Shown here: positions 26,005-32,944 of the stretch, piece by piece | How positions within the stretch are numbered: position 1 is the stretch's first letter | Layout: every line of letters begins with the position of its first letter | Source of the DNA: Bacillota bacterium | GTDB taxonomy: Bacteria; Bacillota; Clostridia; Acetivibrionales; DSM-1351 | NCBI GenBank assembly: GCA_023397905.1 | Contig: JAEWSZ010000217.1 | Location: 1-38,923, forward strand | Reading direction: 5' to 3' | DNA: 38,923 nucleotides | Position numbers and translations under genes: made by a program | The notes under the pieces: generated by a model | What the model was told of the DNA's origin: nothing | Databases searched by the model: none | The model's input: only the letters and a program-made list of their open reading frames with translations

Positions 26005-26073
26005 TTACTTATCCAAAATACACAAAAACCATGTTTTACACCGCAGGCTGACGAAACCTGCCCGTTCTACCAT
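26005..26073 (-). CDS. Possible 22-codon leader ORF upstream of aroF
   Basis: ATG at 26073 opens 22 codons ending TAA at 26005-26007, starting MVERAGF and containing a Trp-Phe pair near its end. A GGAG lies ten bases upstream of the ATG. It lies wholly in the predicted aroF leader, overlaps the 26043-26061 hairpin, and stops 24 bases before the aroF start. A second, shorter ORF (MVFVYFG, 26032-26009) overlaps it in another frame. Translation is unproven, and such ORFs can occur by chance. Confidence 0.25.
   Translation of the reverse strand: MVERAGFVSLRCKTWFLCILDK
26043..26061 (-). promoter_or_regulatory. aroF leader hairpin 2
   Basis: GCAGG and CCTGC form a 5-bp stem with a 9-base loop, about 60 bases before the aroF start on the minus strand. 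Together with the larger hairpin at 26085-26112 it gives the leader a defined structure. No U-tract follows, so it is not a terminator. Confidence 0.4.
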
Positions 26074-26084
26074 AATACGAATAC

Positions 26085-26112
26085 TCCGGCCAACCGGATG
26101 ACCCGGTCCGGA
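26085..26112 (-). promoter_or_regulatory. aroF leader hairpin 1
   Basis: Two stacked stems, TCCGG with CCGGA and ACCGG with CCGGT, are separated by a 3-base bulge and capped by a 5-base loop. The GC-rich 10-bp structure would lie at the very 5' end of the aroF transcript, starting within a few bases of the predicted transcription start. Confidence 0.45.
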
Positions 26113-26123
26113 ATATAAATAAT

Positions 26124-26152
26124 ATTATAAAGCATAGAAGGGAATTTATAAA
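26124..26152 (-). promoter_or_regulatory. Candidate aroF-tyrA promoter
   Basis: On the minus strand TTTATA (26152-26147) and a consensus TATAAT (26129-26124) are separated by 17 bases. Transcription would start near 26117, giving a leader of about 135 bases. Confidence 0.55.
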
Positions 26153-26365
26153 CCTTTATATGAAAATTCAGTGCCGCTTGCCGGTGTGATTATGAACTGA
26201 ATTTAATAATGCAAATATATTATGGCGAGGTATATACATTTTTCTAAAATACTCACGGCTTAATCCCCCGGTTATAAGCTGATTTCCTAAATATAAAAGA
26301 ATATATGATTTAAATGGATTGTAACATTTACCCGGATATCTGAATAATAAAATGTTAATTTTGAC

Positions 26366-26393
26366 TTAACAATATTTACAGAAATGGTATAAA
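26366..26393 (+). promoter_or_regulatory. Candidate promoter for the EF-G-like gene and its leader RNA
   Basis: TTAACA at 26366-26371 and TATAAA at 26388-26393 are separated by 16 bases. The -10 is extended by TGG at 26385-26387. Transcription would begin near 26400, about 440 bases before the EF-G-like start codon. Confidence 0.5.
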
Positions 26394-26535
26394 ATAGATA
26401 TAAAATAAAATTTTTAATAAAAAAAGGAAAACGTTATTATAAATAGAATAGATAATACATTGATATTTGATTAAAATTAATATTCGTTGTTCTGGCTGCT
26501 GTATAGTCGGTACTTATTCTACTTTGTTTATTATG

Positions 26536-26688
26536 AAGTCAATTACGGCTAAAACCTTCATATCCAGGCGAATGCTGCTTTAAAGCAATTGTATCTGGAG
26601 GTTTCAACGCTTGGGTTTAGAAAGTTTTACTTCGGGAGGCTTTAGCCTCAAACCAGAGCTATCGCTTTCCGCCAATAGTAATTGACTT
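26536..26688 (+). ncRNA. Candidate structured RNA (branched, closed by an 11-bp stem) in the EF-G-like leader
   Basis: AAGTCAATTAC (26536-26546) pairs perfectly with GTAATTGACTT (26678-26688), 131 bases apart, with GGC/GCC continuing inward (26547-26549 with 26671-26673). Inside are at least three further helices. One is AAACCT/AGGTTT (26552-26557, 26599-26604), continued by CCAG/CTGG after a 6-base bulge and capped by TGC-TTTAAA-GCA. A second is GGTTT/AAACC (26614-26618, 26650-26654), continued by GAGGC-TTTA-GCCTC (26636-26649). A third is AGAGC-TATC-GCTTT (26655-26668). Such a nested set is unlikely for unselected A+T-rich DNA. It could be a riboswitch-like leader or an independent noncoding RNA. 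I do not recognise the class. Confidence 0.6.
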
Positions 26689-26837
26689 TGCACTTGCTTT
26701 GTTGAAACAGTTATTTGAATGGGCTTTTTGGTCTCTTTGAAGGTGTTTTCGGTTTAAAAGCGGTTTTATGGAATGACATGACAAGGTCATTTCTGAAATA
26801 CAGTGTAAACAATTCAAAATAATAAGGGGGAATGATT

Positions 26838-28922
26838 ATGAAGGACTATGCCGTGCAGAAACTGCGGAATATTTGCCTTTTGGCTCACGGTAACGGGGGG
26901 AAAACCACGCTGGCGGAGGCCATGCTGTTCAATACAGGAGTATTGGACAGATTCGGGAAGGTCGCAGACGGAACCACAACTACCGACTATGATCCCGAGG
27001 AAATCAGAAGAAAAATATCTATCAGTACGGCTATGGCCCCATGCGAATGGTTGGACCATAAGATAAATGTTATCGACACTCCCGGTTACTTCGATTTTGT
27101 GGGAGAAGTCATGCAGGGTATCCGTGCCGCGGAGGGCGTGGTTATAGTTGTCTCGGCTAAAAGCGGCGTTTCTGTGGGAACGGAAAAATCATGGGCATAT
27201 GCCAGGGCGCACAATGCGGCCAGACTGTTCTTCATTAACAAAATGGATGAAGAAAACGCAAATTTCAACGCTGCGCTGGATAAGATGGTAAACACCTTCG
27301 GAAACAGCGTAATCCCTTTTCAGCTTCCCATCTATGAGGCTGATAAATTTGTTGGTTATGTTGACATAATCAATATGACTGCGAAAAAATTCCAGAAGGA
27401 TAAGCTTGTAGAAGCACAGATCCCTTCGGATTTAACTGATAGAATTTCCCAGATAAAGGATTCATTGAACGAACTGATTGCCGAAACCGACGAAGGGCTT
27501 ATGGAGAAGTTTTTCGGCGGCGAGGAATATACAAAAGAGGAGCTCCGAGAGGGCATCAAGGCCGGTATCACCGACGGTACAATAGCTCCGGTATTATGCG
27601 GATCGGCCCTTCAGAACCTGGGCGTCCAGGAATTGATGAACGCCATAGTGGAATATATGCCGTCTCCGGAGGGCGTAAGTGTCAAGGCTAAAAAGGCGGG
27701 AACGGAGGACACTGTGGAGATAAAGGCAAATCCCGCCGGACCTCTGGCCGCATTGGTGTTCAAGACCATCGCAGACCCGTTTGTAGGCAAGATATCCATG
27801 TTCAGAGTATATTCGGGGACGATTAAAGCCGATTCGGCAGTGTATAATTCCACAACTGAGAAAAGTGAAAAAATAGGGCAGATATTTGTCATGAGGGGCA
27901 AAAAGCAGATTCCCACGGACAAATTGATTGCCGGAGACATAGGCGGAGTCGCAAAGCTTTCAGGAGCAAATACCAACGATACGCTTTGCGACCAGGCAAA
28001 CCGCGTTGCGCTGGACAAAATCGTATTTCCGGAGCCTGCCATATCCATGGCGGTGGAGCCAAAGGCAAAGGGCGACGAAGAAAAGATAAGCTCAGGGCTT
28101 CACAAGCTTCAGGACGAGGATCCTACCTTCAGGGTGTCAATAAACGCGGAGACACACCAGACGCTGATTTCCGGTGTGGGTGAACAGCACCTGGACGTTA
28201 TTGTCAGCAAGCTGAAAGCCAAGTTCGGAGTCGCCGTAAATCTGGTAGACCCAAAGGTTCCGTACAGGGAGACCATCAAGAAAAAGGTAAAGGTGGAAGG
28301 AAAGCACAAGAAACAGTCGGGAGGACACGGCCAGTACGGCCATGTCTGGATTGAATTTGAACATGGGGATAAAGAGGATCTTATATTTGAAGAGAAAATA
28401 TTCGGAGGCTCCGTTCCAAAATCCTATCATCCGGCAGTAGAAAAGGGGTTGAGAGATGCCATCTTCAAAGGTGTGCTGGCGGGATATCCGGTGGTGAACC
28501 TGAAAGCAACTCTGGTGGACGGCTCCTACCACGACGTGGACTCCTCTGAAATGGCATTTAAAATAGCCGCCAGGCTGGCATATAAAAAAGGTCTGCCCAT
28601 GGCTTCGCCTGCTTTGCTTGAGCCCATAGCCCATGTTGAGGTCTATGTGCCGGATAACCATATGGGTGATATAATAGGCGACCTGAACAAGAGGCGGGGA
28701 CGCATACTGGGCATGAACCCGCAGGATGACGGGATACAGCAGGTTGAGGCTGAGGTGCCGCAATCCGAGATGTTCAAGTACGCCACAGACCTGAGGTCCA
28801 TGACTCAGGGACGCGGATATTTCAAGCTGTGGTTTGACAGGTATGAGGAAGCTCCGGCCATGGTGGCAAATAAAATCATAGAAGAGGCCAGGAAGAACAT
28901 GATCGAAGATGACGAAGAGTGA
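26838..28922 (+). CDS. EF-G-like translational GTPase (EF-G-2 type)
   Basis: 694 residues with the full EF-G layout: G domain, domain II, and domains III to V, including HGQYGHVWIEFE in domain IV and RRGRILGMNPQDDG in domain V. The GTPase motifs are G1 AHGNGGKTTL (K22), G3 DTPGYFDF, G4 N134-K-M-D137 and G5 CGSAL. Where standard EF-G has DTPGH, this protein has Tyr84, and the EQERGITI switch is replaced by DPEEIRRKISIST. Both traits mark the EF-G-2 branch known from Thermotoga, Thermus and Clostridia, whose role is not settled. I chose the ATG at 26838, seven bases after AAGGGGG; the ATG at 26832 is too close. It is a single-gene unit with a long leader and a strong terminator. Confidence 0.92.
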   Translation: MKDYAVQKLRNICLLAHGNGGKTTLAEAMLFNTGVLDRFGKVADGTTTTDYDPEEIRRKISISTAMAPCEWLDHKINVIDTPGYFDFVGEVMQGIRAAEGVVIVVSAKSGVSVGTEKSWAYARAHNAARLFFINKMDEENANFNAALDKMVNTFGNSVIPFQLPIYEADKFVGYVDIINMTAKKFQKDKLVEAQIPSDLTDRISQIKDSLNELIAETDEGLMEKFFGGEEYTKEELREGIKAGITDGTIAPVLCGSALQNLGVQELMNAIVEYMPSPEGVSVKAKKAGTEDTVEIKANPAGPLAALVFKTIADPFVGKISMFRVYSGTIKADSAVYNSTTEKSEKIGQIFVMRGKKQIPTDKLIAGDIGGVAKLSGANTNDTLCDQANRVALDKIVFPEPAISMAVEPKAKGDEEKISSGLHKLQDEDPTFRVSINAETHQTLISGVGEQHLDVIVSKLKAKFGVAVNLVDPKVPYRETIKKKVKVEGKHKKQSGGHGQYGHVWIEFEHGDKEDLIFEEKIFGGSVPKSYHPAVEKGLRDAIFKGVLAGYPVVNLKATLVDGSYHDVDSSEMAFKIAARLAYKKGLPMASPALLEPIAHVEVYVPDNHMGDIIGDLNKRRGRILGMNPQDDGIQQVEAEVPQSEMFKYATDLRSMTQGRGYFKLWFDRYEEAPAMVANKIIEEARKNMIEDDEE

Positions 28923-28942
28923 GGAGCAGTAGTACGGAATTA

Positions 28943-29000
28943 TAGAAGTGCCGGAACACAGGAGAAAAACTGTAATGTAGAAGTATAGAAGTGCAGAAGT
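28943..29000 (+). repeat. Degenerate short repeats of the TAGAAGT type
   Basis: TAGAAGTG at 28943-28950, TAGAAGT at 28978-28984, TAGAAGTG at 28986-28993 and CAGAAGT at 28994-29000. The last three are nearly in tandem. No function is apparent. Confidence 0.4.
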
Positions 29001-29091
29001 ACAGAATGAAAAGCTTGAAGGCGGGATTCAGAATAAAGCCAAAGCAGTATAAAGTCTGTACAACTTATAACATATGGCAAAAAAAATTCGG

Positions 29092-29128
29092 TTATAACGA
29101 GGCGGAGGATATCTCCGCCTCGTTATAA
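29092..29128. terminator. Strong hairpin terminator after the EF-G-like gene
   Basis: TTATAACGAGGCGGAG pairs perfectly over 16 bp with its complement at 29113-29128 around a 5-base loop. The right tail TTATGATAT is only moderately U-rich, while on the opposite strand the stem is followed by a run of eight Ts. It can therefore stop transcription in either direction. Confidence 0.8.
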
Positions 29129-29251
29129 TTATGATATAATATCTTTAACTAATAACACAGCTGGTGGATACAGATGTCAGATACGGCATAATTGGAATAA
29201 TCAGAAAATGAAAAACGATATATAATTAACCTGAAAAGAAAGGGAAATCAA

Positions 29252-30235
29252 ATGAAAGCTGCCTACAAAAAGTCTCCCAAAGATGTAATAATACGTGAGG
29301 TTCCCGTGCCGGAGGCGGGGGACTTTGATATTTTGTTAAAGGTAAAATCCTGCGGTGTTTGCGGCAGTGATCTGGACTCAAGTGCCGAGTACCGGCAATT
29401 TGGACACGAAATCGCCGGGGTAGTGGAGAAAGTCGGGCGTTGCGTAACCGGTTTTGCTCCGGGAGATAAGGTGGTTGCCGAGAGCGGCAGCTTTTGCGGC
29501 GCCTGCGAGAATTGCAGAAACGGAAGAGTTGATATTTGTGAGAATATAAGCTCCGGCAGCTTTTCAGGCTTTGCAGAGTATACGGTAATTCCCGCTAAAA
29601 GCGCGGTCAAATTTGAAGGAATCACCTTCAAGCAGGCTGCGGTTATTGAACCGCTGGGCGTTGCTCTGGATCTCGTCTACGCGGCAGATATAAAGCTGAA
29701 TGATCACGTGCTGATCATTGGCGCGGGATCAATCGGTCTGATGGCGTTGAGCATTGTAAAAGCCATGGGTGCAGGTAAAATTTTTGTTGCGCAGAACTCC
29801 GGTTCAGATAAAAAATTGGAACTGGCAAGAGCTTTTGGCGCCGACGATATTATCTACACGGACAAGCAGCGCCTCGAGGATTATCCGTTTCCCAAAGGCG
29901 GAGTTGACAAGGTTCTGATAACGGCGCCTCCAAGGGTGATACCATCGGCCTTCAACGTATCGAATTATGGAGCGGTGATATCTTTTATCGGAATTTCTCC
30001 AGATTCAGACATCACATTTGATGCAAATAAATTTCATTTTAAAAAGCTTCAGCTCAGATCCTCATTTGCATCGCCTGCACTGTATTTTCCAACGGCCATA
30101 GATCTGGTAAAGTCAGGTGTTATTGACACGGATATGCTTATCACCCATACCTTTTGCCTTGATGAGCTGGCGGATATGATGAAAACCATCGTAAGCGACA
30201 GGGCGGCTGTTGTTAAATGCGTATTTCTTGCATAA
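29252..30235 (+). CDS. Compact zinc-dependent medium-chain dehydrogenase
   Basis: 327 residues, shorter than the usual 340-360 for the family. Catalytic zinc ligands are C34 (SCGVCGSDLD) and H52-E53 (FGHEI). Only 18 residues separate C34 and H52, against 34 in the dehydrogenase at 9081. The structural zinc lobe is complete with C82, C85, C88 and C96. The cofactor motif is IIGAGSIGLMAL. The family oxidises or reduces sugar alcohols and other secondary alcohols. AAAGGGAAA precedes the ATG. It stands alone between the EF-G-like gene and the locus C regulator, so its substrate cannot be inferred from partners. Confidence 0.88.
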   Translation: MKAAYKKSPKDVIIREVPVPEAGDFDILLKVKSCGVCGSDLDSSAEYRQFGHEIAGVVEKVGRCVTGFAPGDKVVAESGSFCGACENCRNGRVDICENISSGSFSGFAEYTVIPAKSAVKFEGITFKQAAVIEPLGVALDLVYAADIKLNDHVLIIGAGSIGLMALSIVKAMGAGKIFVAQNSGSDKKLELARAFGADDIIYTDKQRLEDYPFPKGGVDKVLITAPPRVIPSAFNVSNYGAVISFIGISPDSDITFDANKFHFKKLQLRSSFASPALYFPTAIDLVKSGVIDTDMLITHTFCLDELADMMKTIVSDRAAVVKCVFLA

Positions 30236-30365
30236 ATAATTTTTTCCGAATATATAAATATATCATTTTTTCTACAGTAGCCGGCTCAATCTGAATTTTA
30301 TCAATAATTGAAGCAGATAATGTAACTGTCTTAATAAGAACGTTCGCAACAAAATGGAGATTATA

Positions 30366-32714
30366 ATGAATTCAATTGTTAATTATTTTAAAAAAAGAAG
30401 GCTGTTTTTATCATGGCTGTTTTCATATGTAATCATTGTAGTTATAGCACTACTTATAAGTTCCATAGCATATATTCAATCTGTGAGAGTGATAAAAGCT
30501 GAAATCAACGATTCACATGCCGCAATGTTAAAGCAGCTTAAGCAGACGGTGGATACAAAGCTGAATGATATTCAAAAGATTATGGATACAATTATGCTGG
30601 ATAAAAATATCAATAAGCAGACCAATCTAAATGTTAATCCCATATATAACATATCCATGCTGGATGCCATAAGTACCATTAAAACCTGTGAGCTTTCAAA
30701 CAGCTACATAGACGACATATTTATATATTATCCCAATAGAAATATGGTGGTATCCGGAAATGGGACATGCGGAGATCTGGAATATTTTGAAATATACTAT
30801 AAGGGTAAAATAACTGATAATGCTGATTGGATCAATTTTTTGAAGCAAAAGCATGTAAAGCAATTTTACCCCATGTCGTCTTTAAATTCCGGAAAACCCA
30901 ATATAGGGGGCACGGTATTTCTGCAGTCAATTTCCTATGACAATTCTTCAAAAAATTATGCTACGCTCGGAATTGTTCTTAACAATTCCTTTCTTAAAAA
31001 AGCGCTGAGCAGTTTCAATGAAATTCCCGAGGGCAATTCAATTATTGTCAACTCAGGAAATGAGTATGTTGAAGCATTAAAAAATCAGATAAATTTTGAT
31101 GTTTCTGATTTTAACATAAAAGATAATTATGGTATTAAAAGTTATAAAAAAGGTAAATATGATGTTGAATTGGTTTATATCAAATCGGATATTGTGGATT
31201 GGAGGTATATAACCATAATACCACGGTCGGTATTTGCCAGGAGAGCCAAGGATGTAATTAATGTAATGCTGCTGTGCATTTTATTGTGCCTTGTTGGCGG
31301 AGTTATAGCAGCTTTGGTGTTTGCCAGAAGGAACTACAATCCTGTTGACAACATTATACAGATGTTTTCGAAATTTGGAAAGCTTAAGATGGATGGTAAA
31401 TTTAATGAGTTTAAAATGATCGAAAACTCCATGCTGAATATTATAGATGAAAATAAAAGTATAACGCTGACACTGGGCCAGCAAAAATCAGTTTTGAAAA
31501 GGGATTTCCTGAACAGGCTGGTTAAGGGTAATCTGAAGGAAGGCATATCTCTGGATGATATATGCAATACCTATGATATAGAATTCAAAGGTGAATATTT
31601 TGTACTGGTAATGTTTAATTTGGAGGAATTGGGAAAAATATATTCTCCTGATACCAACGAAAATGAGGAAAATGCTATTGAACTTGCGCATTTTATTATT
31701 GGTAATGTGATGGAAGAATTGATAAGGAAGGAACATGATTGTCTGTTTTTTGAGGTGGACCAGGCTGTTATGTGTTTGGTAAATCCGCTTAAACTGCCCG
31801 ATGAACCAAAGGAAATTCAGGATAGTATTAAGAATATTATAATCAATGGCAAAAAATTTATAATGGACGAATTCAGCATACTTTTTACAGCGTCTGTCAG
31901 CGGCATCCATCCCACGCTGAAGGGTATACCGGACGCATACAGAGAATGCCTTGAAGCGGCGGAGTACAAGCTGGTCATAGGAAACAATAATATAATCCTC
32001 TATAGCGATATTCATGTTTTTGAAAACAAAAGCTTTTCAAATGAATATTCTATTGAGGTCCAGCAGCAGTTTATCAATTGTATACGGACAGGTGACTTTG
32101 TCCGGGCCAAAGAGGTTATGGGCCATATTTTTGAAAAGAACTTTGTCAATTCCAGTATTTCACTGGATATGGCCAGATGCCTTATGTTTGCAATTATCAA
32201 CACCTTGATTAATACCGTCAATGATATATATACAATGGTGGACAATAAGTTCCTTGAAAATCTGAATCCTGTGCAGAAGCTGATTCAATGCAAAACAGTG
32301 TATGAAATGAAGGAGCAAATGGAAGATATCCTCGGGAAAATAGAGGACTATAATGATACCAAGAAAAAGGGGAACAACTCAAATAAAATTAAGGATATCA
32401 TAACATATATCGAGCGCCATTACAGTGATCATAACTTAAGTGTTTCATCCGTAGCTTCGGAGTTTACTTTAAATCCTGTTTATCTTTCCAGATTTTTTAA
32501 GGAACAGACAGGAGAAGGGCTGCTCAACACCATTAATAAAATAAGAATGGAGAAAGCCAAAGCATTTCTGCATGATATTAATTATACTATAAAAGACATA
32601 TCGGAGATGGTAGGCTTTTTAAACAGCACGATATTTATACGTACTTTCAAGAAATATGAAGGTATAACTCCGGGCAAATACAGGGAGTTATGCAATATAC
32701 AGAGCAATAGTTGA
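30366..32714 (+). CDS. Membrane-anchored AraC-family regulator of sugar locus C
   Basis: 782 residues. I chose the ATG at 30366, which follows TGGAGA; the ATG at 30354 lies just before that site. A first membrane helix is at about residues 12-36 (WLFSYVIIVVIALLISSIAY), then an extracellular Cache-like region of about 250 residues, and a second helix near residues 298-322 (VMLLCILLCLVGGVIAALVF). A cytoplasmic middle region follows. The last 100 residues form the AraC double helix-turn-helix (NLSVSSVASEFTLNPVYLSR, then YTIKDISEMVGFLNSTIFIR). No kinase or receiver motifs are present. Signal sensing and DNA binding are thus in one protein. Directly upstream of the importer genes, it is most likely their activator. 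Confidence 0.9.
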   Translation: MNSIVNYFKKRRLFLSWLFSYVIIVVIALLISSIAYIQSVRVIKAEINDSHAAMLKQLKQTVDTKLNDIQKIMDTIMLDKNINKQTNLNVNPIYNISMLDAISTIKTCELSNSYIDDIFIYYPNRNMVVSGNGTCGDLEYFEIYYKGKITDNADWINFLKQKHVKQFYPMSSLNSGKPNIGGTVFLQSISYDNSSKNYATLGIVLNNSFLKKALSSFNEIPEGNSIIVNSGNEYVEALKNQINFDVSDFNIKDNYGIKSYKKGKYDVELVYIKSDIVDWRYITIIPRSVFARRAKDVINVMLLCILLCLVGGVIAALVFARRNYNPVDNIIQMFSKFGKLKMDGKFNEFKMIENSMLNIIDENKSITLTLGQQKSVLKRDFLNRLVKGNLKEGISLDDICNTYDIEFKGEYFVLVMFNLEELGKIYSPDTNENEENAIELAHFIIGNVMEELIRKEHDCLFFEVDQAVMCLVNPLKLPDEPKEIQDSIKNIIINGKKFIMDEFSILFTASVSGIHPTLKGIPDAYRECLEAAEYKLVIGNNNIILYSDIHVFENKSFSNEYSIEVQQQFINCIRTGDFVRAKEVMGHIFEKNFVNSSISLDMARCLMFAIINTLINTVNDIYTMVDNKFLENLNPVQKLIQCKTVYEMKEQMEDILGKIEDYNDTKKKGNNSNKIKDIITYIERHYSDHNLSVSSVASEFTLNPVYLSRFFKEQTGEGLLNTINKIRMEKAKAFLHDINYTIKDISEMVGFLNSTIFIRTFKKYEGITPGKYRELCNIQSNS

Positions 32715-32757
32715 TTTTCGTTGATCATGCTAAAAAGTGATGATTGACTATTTCTTA

Positions 32758-32832
32758 AAACCCGGCTTCTATAACCTGTAAAGCTTTAGAAATGCTTTAA
32801 AAGGTATATGTAATAGGAGCCGGGTTTATTTT
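32758..32832 (+). terminator. Terminator after the AraC-type regulator gene
   Basis: AAACCCGGCTTCTAT (32758-32772) pairs with ATAGGAGCCGGGTTT (32813-32827) over 15 bp with one G-U pair. An inner AAAGC/GCTTT stem lies in the loop, and ATTTTTG follows. It separates the regulator from the importer operon. Confidence 0.85.
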
Positions 32833-32863
32833 TGATGATTCTCTAATTAAGTGATGATTTACA

Positions 32864-32890
32864 AACAGTGTACTTTATATTTACACTGTT
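32864..32890. promoter_or_regulatory. Inverted repeat upstream of the locus C binding-protein gene
   Basis: AACAGTGTA and TACACTGTT form a perfect 9-base inverted repeat separated by 9 bases, 54 bases before the binding-protein start. A TTTACA hexamer at 32858-32863 borders it and could be a -35 element. It may be an operator or an RNA hairpin in the leader. Its owner is unknown; the AraC regulator next door is the obvious candidate. Confidence 0.4.
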
Positions 32891-32944
32891 CTTGGGTACC
32901 CGAAATCAGCAATAAGAATACCAATATTTTATGGAGGTAGTAAA

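Larger units (their letters stand above)
25982..26837. other. Long divergent intergenic region between the DAHP synthase and EF-G-like genes
   Basis: 856 bases without a protein gene. The left part is the aroF leader and promoter on the minus strand (to about 26152). In the middle, an inverted repeat AAATTCAG/CTGAATTT spans 26164-26204, and a CGGCTTA/TAAGCTG hairpin lies near 26255-26280. The right part has an extended -10 promoter at 26366-26393 and a transcribed leader of roughly 440 bases containing the branched RNA candidate. No T-box motif was found on either strand. Confidence 0.6.
28923..29251. other. Intergenic region between the EF-G-like gene and a zinc dehydrogenase gene
   Basis: 329 bases without a supported gene. 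The first 80 bases contain four loose copies of an 8-base unit, TAGAAGTG-like, at 28943, 28978, 28986 and 28994. A strong hairpin lies at 29092-29128. The last 120 bases have no clear -35/-10 pair for the next gene. Confidence 0.5.

Noticed and set aside
25982..26160. T-box or tryptophan-type terminator attenuator in front of the DAHP synthase gene
   Set aside because: No T-box sequence and no hairpin followed by a U-tract was found in the leader.
26491..26770. Known riboswitch classes (c-di-GMP I and II, cobalamin, lysine, THF, c-di-AMP)
   Set aside because: The conserved core motifs of these classes as I know them are not visible. The RNA candidate was kept as unclassified.
28137..28763. 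208-codon open frame antisense to the EF-G-like gene
   Set aside because: It is a shadow of a conserved coding sequence and has no recognisable domain.
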